Program-made: the position numbers and the translations under genes
Source: Tausonia pullulans
Lineage: Eukaryota > Basidiomycota > Tremellomycetes > Cystofilobasidiales > Mrakiaceae
Direction of reading: 5' to 3'
DNA length: 64,000 nt
NCBI GenBank assembly: GCA_951802195.1
Contig: OX637639.1
Coordinates: forward strand, 74,501-138,500
Shown: in pieces, positions 33,877 to 45,689 of the stretch
Layout: every line of letters begins with the position of its first letter
Position numbering within the stretch: the first letter of the stretch is position 1
Notes under the pieces: generated by a model
What the model was told of the DNA's origin: nothing
The model's database searches: none
Seen by the model: the letters and a program-made list of their open reading frames with translations, nothing else

Positions 33877-36111
33877 TTACTCGTCAATTCTGCTCGGCGC
33901 CGGCTTCCTCGGGCCTCTCTCTTGCCCCTCCGTGGGCGGAGGAGGTGGTGGCGGCGGGCTCCTCGGCTGCGTTCCTATTTGAACGACGGAGAGGACTCTT
34001 GGTGCCGGTGACGCGCGAGCGACGTTCGGCAGGGACGTTGGGGATGTGGAGGAGGGTCGGGTTGGAGGTGGAGGAGCAGGGGTGAGGGAGCGGTAGAGAC
34101 CTTGATCATAGATGTATTGGATGACTGAGTTGGGGAGGAGGTACCTTGCGTGTACGGGAGGGAGTTAGTGAATGGATGGAATGAAAGAGGGCCCAGGAAG
34201 AGGGGAGAGACTCACTTGATAGACATCGATCGTCGAACGAAAAGCCGGACCTTGGTCGATGAGATGTCGTTGTAGATGAGCTGTTTAACAACGATGATGT
34301 TGCGACGGTGATGGTAGAGGATGTCGTGTGAAAGGAGGAAGGCCCAAACGTCCGATCCGGCGCGCTCGACGATGAGGCAGCCGAAGTTGCCGAGAATGAC
34401 GTGGAGCTGATGATTGGATCAAGATCAGACTTGTGAAGAAGAGGAGAGGGGAAGGACAAACGAACGTCGGGCTCAGACCAAACCCCCGGCTCGCCAAACG
34501 ACTCGATCAGGTCTCCACCAGCGAGCAGCATGATCTTGATCTTGCTAAACTTGCCGTCCCGACTCCAGACACCGCAATCCCCCCCGTTGAGCTCCTCCTC
34601 AAAGTGCTGGAGGACGACGGCGGTCCGCTGGTAGGCGCCTTGGCCAGCCTCCCACGGGTCGACCATGAGCCACGTCGAGGTCGTCTCGACCGCGAGCTCA
34701 CACATCTTGACGCGGTGGTCGGCGGGGGCTAGACCAGATTTCTTGTAGTGGTCGGAGCTGGGAGGGGGGAGTCGTCGGTCTCAAGCTCTGACATGCAAGC
34801 GAGTGGAGGCCGCAACTTACACAGGCGAGTAGTAACCTCCGAGGATCTCGTACTTGTCGCCCTCGAGAATTGAATCCTTGGCCATCTCAAACATTCGGCT
34901 AGAAGAGAAGATATCAGCGCATCGTCCGAGGCAGGAGAGGAGCGGGAGCGTACACACAGGTGGAGGTACGTCGGCGGAGAGAAGGAACCGCATGCGACTA
35001 AAGGATGAGTAGGGGGACGCATTCAGGACTTATCAGGCGTGAGAGCCCCTCAAGAGCAGAACGGACCGATGACGAGCGGCGTCTTGGAGGTGTCTGGGGA
35101 GCGAGAGGCGGACGTCCTTCAGCACGCCATCCCGCTCATTCGCCCATCGCACATGCGCCCAGCTAACAACTCACCCTCCCACATGCCCTTCAGCCGGTGC
35201 TTCGGGAACCCATACTCCGCATTTCCCTTAAGGAACTCGGCCGAGTTGAGAACGTTCGGCTGAAGGTCGAGGAGACCCTCGCCAGACCCAGACTCGGCGT
35301 CGGCCTCGCCGTCCTCCACTTCCTCGTTCTCAAGCTGCTGCTGATGCCCTCCACTGCCCGCGTTGGCGTTGGAAATGCTCAGAGCAGAGAGAGACTGCTG
35401 GCGAGAGAGTGAGGTTGGTCGGGACGAGCCCGAGGCCTCACGCGATCGGGGCTGGGACGGCTTGGGGAGGTCGCTGCTCGAGGCACTGGGCGATTGAGGG
35501 CCCGTCATTGATACAGTCGAGAAGGACGCAGACGACGATGACGTGGACGAAGCAACAACATTGTCTGGCGGGAGCTGTTTGGCGCAGATTATGGGCGGCG
35601 AGGGGGGCAGCCCGAGCGAGAGACGGGGCGGAGACTGGAGGTTGTGCTGAGCGGCACCGGTGAAGGGGGGCGAGTCGTCGTGAAACTGGGGAGGAGGCGG
35701 GTGTAAGGATGTGGAGGCAAGCAAGAGAGAGAACGAGCCAGGCAGATGAGGTTGTCAGTCATTCGTCTGACGCGAATGGCGACGACGCGCACAAGACGAG
35801 AGCTGACGACGAGCTCCGTACGCCATCGGACACGCAAATCACAACAACTCCGGCGTCCTACCGTCATGCTACCCCAAGGCCTTGCATGAGTCATGAGTAG
35901 TGTAATGAGAGACGAGACGACCAGGGAGGTCGGGCAACCTAGCTCAGTTCTCGCTCTCGTTTCGTTCGGCCTTCGCTCCGAAGTCTATCCCAATGACTCG
36001 CAAGACAAGAGAGGCAAGCGTCCCCGACAGGAAAGCGATAGGAGGGGAGGAACGAGGACTCACCGACTGGATGCTCAGCGAAGTGATGGGCACCGACTTG
36101 GTGGGCAGCAT
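33877..36111 (-). CDS. NMA1: Nicotinamide/nicotinate mononucleotide adenylyltransferase
   Basis: Joins NMN or NaMN with ATP to form NAD or deamido-NAD, the common last step of NAD synthesis. Exon 1 (36111-36064) encodes MLPTKSVPITSLSIQS and ends at a GTGAGT donor; a 378-base intron leads to FHDDSPPFTG at 35685. A Ser-rich region follows, then EYGFPKHRLKGMWE and DTSKTPLVI. The catalytic nucleotidyltransferase motif is VACGSFSPPTYLHLRMFEMA, assembled across two introns. Further blocks are YEILGGYYSPVSDHYKKSGL, HRVKMCELAVETTSTWLMVD followed by PWE, KIKIMLLAGGDLIESFGEPG followed by VW, and STKVRLFVRRSMSIKYLLPN followed by SVIQYIYD. All are diagnostic of eukaryotic NMNAT. A proline-rich tail (PRSPPPPPPPTEG) extends beyond the usual end. 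The long N-terminus is as in yeast Nma1/Nma2. It is divergent from NTF2. Confidence 0.93.
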
Positions 36112-37655
36112 CGTGTGCGTCTTGATTGGTGATTGGGCGAGGGATTAGGCGAGCGAGCGAAGGAGGGCGGCGACGGTAGCAGAACGAGAGAAGGCAAGAA
36201 CCGGCGGCTGTCGCCGAGTCGACGGAGAGGGGCGCGCGTGTAGGGAGAAGAAGGGAGCAAAACGCACGCTGCCGCTCAGTGGAATGAGCGAGGTGTCGTC
36301 AGCGGAGAAAGCGTCGTGATCGCGCTAACGAGCGTCGGCCAGGAGGGGTGAGAGCGAGGGAGACAGGTGTCGAATGGGAAGAGAGCTAGCTAATTGAGGT
36401 TGGCAGTCGGGGATTTTGACAGAGATAGGCAGGGAGAAGGTTGCACTTCACTCTCGCCTTCCTTCTTTGGGTGCCCTGCATTCGGCCGCAAGCTCGCTCA
36501 CTCCCCCACAGACCACTCGCCCAAAGTTCGACCGTAGCCGCCGCCAAAACGCGTCAGAGGGCGAGGCAATGCGTGTGCGTAGCATGATTCGTCAGCTGTT
36601 CTCCGCTATCGCTCAACGAGACTCGTGATCAGTCAGTCCATCGTGCGCGCGCTTGTTCTGGACGCTCATCTGCTTTGTCTAAACAAGTTGTTCAGAGGTC
36701 AGGCAGCATGAATCCGCCGCCAAGAGGCACGACGTAAAGGGCCCCGCCCATGACTGCAAGCGCGGAGAGGGGGGGAGGGAGCAGCCAGCTCGGTTCTTTC
36801 CGCGGCCAGCAGCATGCTTGCTTAACGACGGAGTTCCGCTTCGAGGGGATACCCATACCTTAGAAATAGTATTAACGTTGCTCCTGTAAGATGATGGCAC
36901 ACTCGGTTCCTCTGGATGTTAAGTAGTGTCCGAGTAGGGGCTGCAGATTATGTTGCTACTACTACAAGTAACGAGGGCATCAAAGGACAGAACAGGCTGA
37001 CGAGTGTCGAATCGAAGCTGCTGTAGCAACGCGCAAGCCTTTGCTTTCAAAATAACGATTGCGAAATTTTTGTGATCGGCAAGTTCAGGCAATGTAGTAT
37101 GCTTTCCGTGCAAGTCAACGGCTGCTCTGTGGTCTGAAGGGGCTCGTGGCATGAGCGCTTCATATTCATTCGCAGCTGCCTCTGGCCGTCTGTAATGGAC
37201 TTTAAGTGCCTGCGTCGACGACCAGCAACTCTAATAAGTCCCCTCATAAACTACGTGTCTTTCTTTGGGTAATAATGATTCACCTGGACAAGGACTTGGC
37301 CAATCCAGTCGGTGGCATCAACCTACCCGTGACAATATCTGTCAACGACCAAGTGAAATATCGCTCGATCCAAAGTGTGATACTTGTTCATACCTATAAA
37401 CCCATGCGCCCTTCCTGCAAGCATTGAGACTCTAGGGAGGATGTCAATGGCGAGATGAGGAAGTTGGGCCTGTTGCTCACTCTGCCTCGCTCGACGACGG
37501 CCCGTGCATCAGGCTCTTTCTCACGAGAGCTGCCCTGGACTTTGCCTTTCGACCATCAATCACCCACCCACCCTTCGAGTTCGTCCACCATCAGCTATTC
37601 CACCCGCCTCTCGTCCACCTGTAGCTCATCAGCTTCCTTGCAGCTCCCGCCCATC
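36112..37655. other. Divergent promoter region between NMN adenylyltransferase and NTF2
   Basis: About 1.5 kb. The half nearer NTF2 (about 36.8-37.4 kb) is relatively AT-rich. The 120 bases before the NTF2 start are pyrimidine-rich, as usual for leaders of highly expressed fungal genes. No gene or defined binding site is supported. Confidence 0.45.
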
Positions 37656-38913
37656 ATGGCCGACATCAATGCCGTCGCCAAGTCCTTCACCGGTCCGTCG
37701 CCTCCCTCCTCTCGCTCTCATCGCGCGAACCCGACGCGACCCTCTCGCTAACGTGCTTCTTGTCCTTCGTTTTAGACTACTACTACTCGCTCTTCGCGAC
37801 CAACCGGCCTGCCCTGAAGGACCTTTACGTCCGTTGCCTTGTCTGACTCATGCTTGGGTTTACACTTGCATCGACTGACGCCCCGCTCGTCTCGCGCTCT
37901 TCTCCTATCGACCTGTAATCTTGCGCCGGCCGCGCCTTACTTTCAACGAAACAGCGGCCTCTGAGCATGCTCTCCTGGGAGGAGAAGCAGTTCCTTTCTG
38001 GTGACAAGATTGTCGAGCACCTCGTTGTGAGTGGATCGACCCGTCACGCTCGTTCTTGTCGTCTCCGCCCTCGCCCAGCCTCCCCTTCTCTTGCTCCACT
38101 GCTGGTTGAGGGGGGCGTGAAGAGATGTAGAAGACTATAAACTGCGGATGGTATATCCTAAAGTTGAGGAGTCTTTATCTTTACTCCGCTGTCATAAGCA
38201 CGTCGAGACCTAGCCCTTCGAACGTTAGGCGACTTCGACCTCGAGAGTCCGTCGCGTTCGCATCGGGACTCTCGCTTGCACTTCCCTGCATCCCTGCCTG
38301 CTTGCTCGATTGCCTCGCCTGTTCTCGCACCCGCATTCGCCCTGGTATGACTTATATTGACTCAATCTCTTTTTGTCTCACTCTCCTTGCCTTACCGCAG
38401 GGCCTCCCCTTCGGCAAGGTCCAGCACAAGATCGTCACAACCGACGCCCAGCCGTCCCAGCCGGGCCAGGAGCATCTCCTCGTCCTCGTCACGGGACAAC
38501 TCATTGTACATCTTGAATCTTGTCGCGTTATCCGAGTAGAGCGATGCTTTTCTTCAAGAATGCGTCAACTGAACAACGCTTCACCCTCACTCACTCGCTA
38601 CAGATCGACGACTCGCAGCCGCTTCAGTTCTCACAGACGTTCCAGCTCATCAAGGAGGGGGCCACTTACTGGGTGTAAGCTTTGGCCCTATTCATGTCGA
38701 CAAATGTACATAGACAGGTGGCTGACAGACTGACTGACGTGTCTGTTTATCTATTCCTTGTGCGCACGCTCCTCTCGTCTCTCAAGCTTCAACGACATCT
38801 TCCGTCTGTGCGTCCTCTCTCTTTATATGGCCTTATGACTCAATGAAATCAATCCGAATTCCTGACTGGCTTGCTGACTTCTCCACCTTTCCTCCCCTAG
38901 TGTTTACGGTTAA
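37656..38913 (+). CDS. NTF2: Nuclear transport factor 2
   Basis: Small cytosolic and nuclear-pore protein that carries Ran-GDP into the nucleus. Seven exons are read: 37656-37692, 37776-37828, 37955-38026, 38401-38505, 38604-38674, 38787-38807 (21 nt) and 38901-38913 (13 nt). Translation is MADINAVAKSFTDYYYSLFA, then TNRPALKDLYRPLSMLSWEE, FLSGDKIVEHLVGLPFGKVQ, HKIVTTDAQPSQPGQEHLLV, LVTGQLIIDDSQPLQFSQTF and QLIKEGATYWVFNDIFRLVY ending in G-stop. It aligns with yeast Ntf2 over its whole length of about 124 residues, including the Ran-binding acidic pocket and FNDIFRL. All exon phases close. The last two exons are unusually small. Confidence 0.96.
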
Positions 38914-39849
38914 TCGTCGACCTAGTTAATCGTTCGAGCGCGCGTCAGCGGAGGGAGAGAGGGAGAGAGGGTAGCACAAGTGTATGTTCCGGCCATGAAC
39001 CAAAAGGTTGTCACCGCCTCTCTTTCTGGAGGGTGCGCATTGGTGTGTGGCAATCATGCCAGGAAGCGTCTCTTGTCACCTCTCCATCTCTTCGTTCTTC
39101 TCTTTCCTTTTCACTCCTCATCCACACCTCTCTTGCTTTTGCTTTCCTTCCTTTTCACTTGCTTGCAGATACCAGCGATTGTTCTACAAGAAATGCCCCG
39201 GAAGAAGAGAGAGGCTGCTCAATCCCCTATCCCGACTCTCTTGCTGCGGGCGTCATTCAGGAAAGCAAGGACGAGGAGCTGTACCTCACGACGGGTAACA
39301 TTTGTGTTTCGCCGATATCGAAGATGATTGGGAGGGTGACCAACCAAGGCGAGAGAGAGGAGCTAATCAAGGAAAACAAAGCGGCCGCACTCCCCTCCTC
39401 CCTCTCAGTCCTCTGGATTCTCGAATCTAGGCGGTCCCGACCAGGCAATAGGACGCCGACCGCAGTCTTCCAGCGGGCCGCGGCTGTCTTCGAGACGTCT
39501 TTGAAGGCGCCAAAGAACCTCCCCTTGCCTCTACTTCAACACTGCCTCCCGGACCCCCTCTCCCCGCTTTCCCCACCGGCGCCGTACAATGCATGTGTCG
39601 CGTCTAACGTGAGGCTTACACACCCTCCGCCAGAGGTGGCCTCCGTAGTTCGGACGCCGATCTCCAAGGGTCTCACGCCGAGGGGGGTTTTTTTTTCCCC
39701 TTCATGCCGGTTATCCATCCTGAGTCGATAGGAAAAAGAGCCTTGCTTCATGTTCTCTCTTCTCCCACGACTACGTCTATTCTACTTTGCCACTTCAACC
39801 GGCGCGCGCCTCGACGGTCTTACCCAGCTCCTCTTTCCACAACTTCGCC
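38914..39849. other. Intergenic, NTF2 to third RTA1 gene
   Basis: About 935 bases with a pyrimidine-rich first half and no supported gene. An open plus-strand stretch covers 39033-39731 but its translation has no recognisable domain and mixed codon use; I take it as chance. Confidence 0.4.
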
Positions 39850-41749
39850 ATGGACGTATTGGCATCCTCTCTCCCCTCTCCCGTGCGTAAACGCGCCCGG
39901 GTCAGCTGTCGTCGACTACGTGAATACTCCTGATTCCTCCTACTCGATCACTCCTTCCTCCTTCTCCAGTCCCGGACCATCGCCCTCGCTGCCCGAGCCG
40001 CTGAATCTTCAGGCGTGGTCAAGACCGTCGGAGGCTTCGTCCCCGTCCAGTGGGCCATCTTCGCCGGTGCGGGCGTCTACGGAGGTCTCGCCATCCTTGC
40101 TTGGATCTGTGGGTCCTCATCCGCGCCCGCTTACTTGCTCAGATCTAGCTGATCAGGATGCTCTCATCAGTCCTCGCTCGCTACGGCAAAATGTGGTTTA
40201 TCATTATCCCGATCTCGTTGACGGCCATGTACGTGGTTCCCCGGCCGGCCCTCCCTCTCCCTATCCAGCACACGGCATGAAACAGCTTGAGCTGACTTCC
40301 CCCTGACTTCCTTCTCAGGGCTGGTGGTTTTGCCCTACGGTACATGCTCTACCGGAGTCCAGACTCGGTCATGTGGTATGCGACCCAGCAGCTTGTGAGC
40401 CCTTCCTTCTCCGCATCCCTGTCTCTTTCCGTTCAATGCGCATGCAGATGTCTTACCTATTCACGATCTAGTTCCTTCTCCTCGCTCGTGAGTTATACTT
40501 GGTCACGGCTCGATGTACTCCTACTCTTGTACTGTTTGTCTGACTTGACCGCGTCTTCGTCATTCCTGTCCTTCTCTCCCGCCTTCTCACGACAGCCTGC
40601 GGCTTCATTGCCGGTATCTACATCGGACTTTCACGAATCGTCTCGTTCCTCGGAAGTGACACTGTCGGAAAGGACTGGTAAGGCCTCGGTGGGCGTCCAG
40701 CCTCTTCCGAGCTCATGAGATTGCCGTCTGACCCATTCCCCTCTTCGCTCGGCGGCAGTTTGATTATGCGGCCTACGTGGATCGTCAAGTTCTTGTAATT
40801 GCCACAATAAACATGTAATATGAGCTCTCTAATCATCTCACGGAAAAGCTGACACAGCGGTGGCTCTCCTACCCTCTTCTCAGCGTCTAGTACGTCCAGC
40901 CACCCACGGTCGATCTTCGGTGCTCACCACCTGACTCTCTCATCCTAAACCACAGCATGGACTGCATCACATTTTTCGTTCAGGCAGCAGGAGGAGGTAT
41001 GTCGTCCATGGAGAAACTTGCGACCCTCGGGAAGATGGTGCGTGTTGACGAGTATGAAATCGGCACGCTTCGCTCCCGGCTGACTCCCACCCCTTCCTCC
41101 CCTCCTCTACCTTCCCCTCCCTTCCCTTCCAGCTTTCTCTTGTGGGACTTATCATCCAGTTGGTCGCCTTTACTGGATACACCTTCCAACTCTACCTCTT
41201 TGGTTTCCGGGTGTCAGTACGAGATTGACTGGTAATGCAGCGGCCGGTTGGGCTGACCTTCTTTCCCTCTGCTAGCCGGTCGCGGTACCCTGAGATCTGG
41301 GATGAGAGTTACTCCCGGCCGGGTAACTGGAAGGCTCTTTACTGTGTTCTTTGCGTACAGTGCATTGTAGTGATCGTTAGATGCATTTTTAGAGTCTGCG
41401 AATTCCAGCAGGGCCACGGGTACGCCTATCTCCATCTCAACTTCCGTCTGAACTGCCCCCTCCCCCCCCTCTTCCCCTGCCTAACCATCACGTGCATATC
41501 TTCTTCAGTGGCTACCTCATGACGCACGAAGTCTACTTCTACCTCCTCGATGCCGCTCCTCTCGCGGCCGCTATGGCGTTCTTCATCATTTTCTGGCCCC
41601 CCCGCGTCCTCCCCGAGTCCGGATCCAGCTTTGACCCGCGGTTCCGACCGATCTCGGACAACCTCGAACTCACGCAGAGCTCGAGCTACGTCGCCTTGCA
41701 GAAGCCGTATGACCCGCCCCAGCAGGAGTACGCTTCGTACTCGCGTTAG
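39850..41749 (+). CDS. RTA1-family membrane protein (copy C), with a 6-nt exon
   Basis: Third RTA1 protein, paralogue of the gene at 20.1-21.8 kb. Exons read: 39850-39882, 39970-40108, 40171-40228, 40319-40394, 40472-40487 (16 nt), 40596-40677, 40759-40794, 40884-40889 (6 nt), 40956-41037, 41133-41212, 41276-41419 and 41509-41749. Conserved blocks: RTIALAARAAESS, GGFVPVQWAIFAGAGVYGGL, WFIIIPISLTAMAGGFALRY, WYATQQLFLLLAPCGFIAGI, MDCITFFVQAAGGGMSSMEK, SLVGLIIQLVAFTGYTFQLY and YFYLLDAAPLAAAMAFFIIF. The 6-nt exon gives KFFVYMDCITFFVQ, which aligns residue for residue with IFVWCDVISFLVQ of copy A; skipping it deletes two residues but keeps frame. The C-terminal tail (RFRPISDNLELTQSSSYV, then PPQQEYASYSR) is longer than in copy A. 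Likely plasma membrane; substrate unknown. Confidence 0.9.
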
Positions 41750-43205
41750 TTTGGTACTCTTTCTGCTTAGCTGTTTTGTTTTCGTTTCCTCTGTCTCATG
41801 TTTCTCTCAACTAGTTTCTTCTCTCCAAACCACTTATACTTTCAATGACCATGGACATTTTATTCCTCCTCCTCCTCCTCCTCCTCCTCCTCCTCCTCCT
41901 CCCTTCTCATCTCAGACTCGCTCTTGCAAGGGCAATTATATCTCTTCGTCCCGTTGATCAGGAGAGTCGAGCGTAATCGCTCTTCAAACGATCCATGCTG
42001 CGATAGTCGGTGCTTTTCATCGCGGCTCTGTTATTATCTTTGTCTTTATTTTCATCGTTTGGTCTCTCAAGGCCTGAACCTATCGACAATCGGCCTGGTC
42101 GTTTCTGTGCCGCTGCCCGGCTGAAGATGGCGAGCTCAGACGAGCACGCACTCCAAGGAGAAGAGCCCCTTCCGTCCGTGCTCCCGTCTTCTTTTGATGC
42201 TCGTAGTCGTTCGACTTTGTGCTTGAGCTGGCCACAAGAAGTAAAGGTGCGCGAGCTCGCAGAAGCCGCACGAGATGAGGAGGACCTTGAACTTGCCGGC
42301 GAGAGAGATGATAGCAGAGAACGCGTTGAGCAGTTGTTTAGAATCATATGTGAAGAAGAGGATACGTCAGAGTCACTTGGTGGGAAGTGGGCAGTGGGAG
42401 CGGCATAGTGGTTATAAATGGAGGTTGAGGGGTTGGACGATGAGACGTACGTCTATCAGTCGAGTCAACGCTGATGCAAGCCCGCGCAGAGCTCCCTTTC
42501 TCAACTGGCCATTATCTCCCCATTATGCAGGTTCGTCCTTTATTTTTGAAACAAGCGCTCGCAACGAGTTTCTCTCTTATGTTTCGCTCTACGAATTTGC
42601 AAGGGCGATCATGCATGCGCTGTCGCTTACTCTGCTGCGTCCACGCGGTCCAGATCGTGGATTCCGGGGGGGGGCGGGCCTCTGCTGAAACTGTCGCGAG
42701 GCGCTGTACTACTCTACTTCGCTGTGGTCTACTGCTGTTTGTTAACTGAAAGTTCTGTGTCTGGGCTGCTGCTGCAACTGTTCGAGGGAGGAACCCTCTT
42801 ATGGTCGTCTCTCTCTCTCCTCTCTCGATGGCTCTGATCTAAGATCAACTCGCTCGGGCCTGCCCGAAGAGTCAAGGTCTTCCTTTGTGTTCGTTGTCGC
42901 TCAGCTCCGCCGAGTCCTTCACTCCTCTCCTCTCAGCCCCTGTCCGCTCCGACCCACCTTGCCTCTCTCCTTCGCCCCTCTCTCCCTCCTTGCCCTCCGA
43001 CCACCCACCACGCTCTTTGTTCACCTACTCGTCAGCCTTTCGACGACCCTCACACTCGTTCTTCTCTTATCTTCCTCGCTTGAAACGCACACTTTCATTC
43101 CATCGATCCGACCCGACGCGTCGTTCAAGCGCCTTCTTCCCACTCGGTCGGCTGGTTGTCTACGCTCTCCCCCTCTCTCCTCCTCCCTCCTCCCACTTCC
43201 CACCT
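41750..43205. other. Intergenic with a doubtful small open frame
   Basis: About 1.45 kb. 42127-42408 (+) could encode a 93-residue acidic helical protein starting MASSDEHALQGEEPLP, but the opposite strand is also open here and no homologue is recognised. The 300 bases before 43206 are a long pyrimidine-rich tract, a likely leader. A CTC-type microsatellite lies at 41863-41903. Confidence 0.35.
41863..41903. repeat. (CCT)n microsatellite
   Basis: About 13 perfect copies of CCT in the 3' region of the third RTA1 gene, shortly after its stop at 41749. Probably in the 3' UTR. Confidence 0.9.
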
Positions 43206-45629
43206 ATGACGCCCCGTCACAACTCGCCTCGGTCGCCCAGCAGGAAGCTTCACCATGATGTCGAACCTATCTATGGCGGTCGCCACGAGGCGTCTGAGCG
43301 GATGGTCTCTGTCAAGCGAGGTCAGTCCTGGCTCGCTGGCTTGTCTTGGCGCGTCTGTCGAGAGGGGTCGTCTGAGGAGGGGTAAGGGAAAGTGGTCAAG
43401 AAGGACGCATGGGTCTTTCGCTTGCTCGTTGGAGCCTCTATTCCTTCCCAGAAAGAAGAGAGAGTTGCAGGACGACCAAGGGCAGACGATCATTGTTTGT
43501 AGAAACAGGCAGCTCTCTCTTCCCTCTGATGCGGAGGCCGCTTGCCTGGAACTCCGACGACCTAATCTCGAAGCTCCGGCATTTCGCCTTGCCTGGAACG
43601 AACCCCTATCTCGCTCACTTTCGCTGACGTTACATCCTCCCCTGGTCTCTGGAACTGGGCCTTCCTACTCCTTCAGCCGACGCCTGCACGCCTGCGGCCT
43701 TCTACACCTATCCGACGGTCTCGAGCATCGTCGATGCCACCAAGCCTGTCGTCTTCAAGTGGTCAACGACGACGTCATGCCCCACGTCGTCCAAGGTCGA
43801 CCTCACACTGTACGCTCCGGATGCGCAGGCCCCCGTCATCAAGGTGGGTCGGGTGGCATCTCGAATAAATGTATTGTGGGCAAGCTAACAACGACGACGT
43901 CCGCCACAGGTCGTAAAGAATGTCAACTTTGCCGACGGCCAGTACTCAATTCAGCTTCTCCCCAAGTGGTGCGCTACCCGTCAATTGCTACCAATTTTCG
44001 GAGACTGACGAAGTACACTTGGCAGGTGGAACTCGATGAGTCAAGTGAAGCTCCAGATGTCCATCACCCAGTCTGGCTCGGATCTCCCGTCGTACCTCAG
44101 CGAGAACCCGCCGGCGGGACCGGCGTTCTCGGTCACGTACCCAGAGGAGCTGCTCGTGAGTTTGTGTCAGACATTGGCTTGAAAAAAGTGCTGTGCATGA
44201 CTGACCTTTGGATTCAGGTCACGACCACTGACGGTGGAAGCACCGTCGCCGCCAAGGCTGCCGATACTGGTGAGCCACCCTCCTCCTCTCTCTCCCACCT
44301 TCCCCCTTTTCATCGCTCACGATAACTTGATCTCAGCCATCCCCGACCAGATCGTTGTCACCGCAGCGTCGAGCAAGCCCAAGGGCCTCTCCCCCGGCTC
44401 CATCTTCGCTGCGACCTTCTTCCCGATCGCCATCGTCATTGCCGGCATCTTCCTGTACATTTGGTTCGCGCGTTCCAAGCAAGCGAAGAAGAGGCAACGC
44501 TTCAGTGTTCATGTCGGTCAGTGCCGAGCATCATCCTAAGTTTCTTCTCGATCGTGTGCTAACAACGCTTCAATGCAGACAAGCGCATGTCCGTTATCTC
44601 CACCAGCTGGCAGCCCGGCGACCCCAATGGCCCGGGAACCCCCCGCAAATCGAACGCCTTCTCGAACCGTCGGTCGACATTCCATTCTGCAGAGGGCGGC
44701 CGCAACTCGATGTACAACAACATGGCCGGCCGCGGGGCGACCAACAACTACGCCGACGGACCCGAGATGGTCGAAGTCGACCCGGCGACGTTCGCTCGCC
44801 CGAGGACGCACTATGCAAACGAGGAGAATCGAACGTCGATGAGGACGGTCTCGTTCGTCGAGAGCCCGCTCTCAAGGCTGTCGTTTGCAGCTGGAGCGAC
44901 CGCAGCTACGGCTTCGCCGAGGCAGTCGGCGTTTGCGAAGCCCGAAAGGCCATCAATCTCGACCCACGGAATGTCGGGTCTTGGTGGTCCTAGCGAGACG
45001 TGGCCTGAGAGCCTTGAGATGGCTCTTAGTCCTGACCAGATCGCCGGAGCTAGGAGTCTTGGCCAGGCTGATGTCGATAGGTGGTCGATAGTTGGAGGTG
45101 GATCGAGTCCCTCTGTCTCGGAGAGCAAGGAGCTCAGCGAGATGGCTGCCGTCCGACGTGAGTAAAGCTTTAACCCCTGAAAATTTGTTCCAGTCGTTGA
45201 ACCATCTTCGCAGTTATGGACCGTCCCACTTCGATCCTCACCAACGCGCCCAGCATGTACTCGCCCTCTCCCGCCAACACTTTTGGTCGCTCCACCTCCG
45301 CTTCCGTTGCCGCCGCTGCTGGCACCCCCATGCCCGCTGTTCAACTCCCTACGGAACCGGCCCCAACTGTCTCATCTTTTTTCCCAACATCGCTAGTCTC
45401 CGCCCAGAGTGGCCTGACGAGTCCGGACGAGGCTCTCCGTCGACACGCGCTCGGCCAATCGACACCCACTGCCAACCTCCCGTCCATGCTGAGCGCCACC
45501 GCTGGCCCGAGGAACACGCTCAGTGTTGCCGGAGATAACAACCCGTTCAGGCAGAGCATGCTGTCGGACATCTCGAGGTACTCCGGCGTTGACTCGGAAG
45601 GCGAGAACTCTCTTGGACAGGCCAAGTGA
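43206..45629 (+). CDS. Single-pass membrane protein with Kre9/KNH-like extracellular domain
   Basis: Function unknown; the class is thought to sense or shape the cell surface. Exons read: 43206-43320 (start uncertain), 43677-43843, 43910 to about 43970, about 44027-44157, 44219-44270, 44338-44504, 44579-45157 and 45215-45629. The extracellular part has ACTPAAFYTYPTVSSIVDAT, VVFKWSTTTSCPTSSKVDLT, FADGQYSIQLLPKWWNSMSQ and VKLQMSITQSGSDLPSYLSE, a pattern like the Ser/Thr-rich Kre9/KNH family. One transmembrane helix follows (GSIFAATFFPIAIVIAGIFL, YIWFA), then a basic stop (RSKQAKKRQRF) and a long Ser-rich cytosolic tail with FNKRMSVISTSWQPGD and PNTFGRSTSASV-like repeats. A signal peptide is expected but not seen with the start used here, so the true first exon may differ. 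The stop is at 45627-45629, just before a minisatellite. Confidence 0.7.
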
Positions 45630-45689
45630 TGGACCGATTGATAACCCCCTAAACACTCGTCTCTTTTGCCTCACTTCTCTTTTGTCTCA

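Noticed and set aside
33492-33887. Minus-strand 131-codon frame with Phe/Leu-rich stretch downstream of the NMN adenylyltransferase
   Set aside because: Lies in that gene's 3' UTR in a different frame; translation is low complexity.
39033-39731. 232-codon plus-strand frame between NTF2 and RTA1 copy C
   Set aside because: No domain, mixed codon use, and a homopolymer T run inside; consistent with chance in GC-rich intergenic DNA.
41958-42347. Minus-strand 129-codon frame opposite a small plus-strand frame
   Set aside because: Ser-rich complement of an acidic plus-strand frame; neither has a homologue I recognise, so neither was called as a gene.
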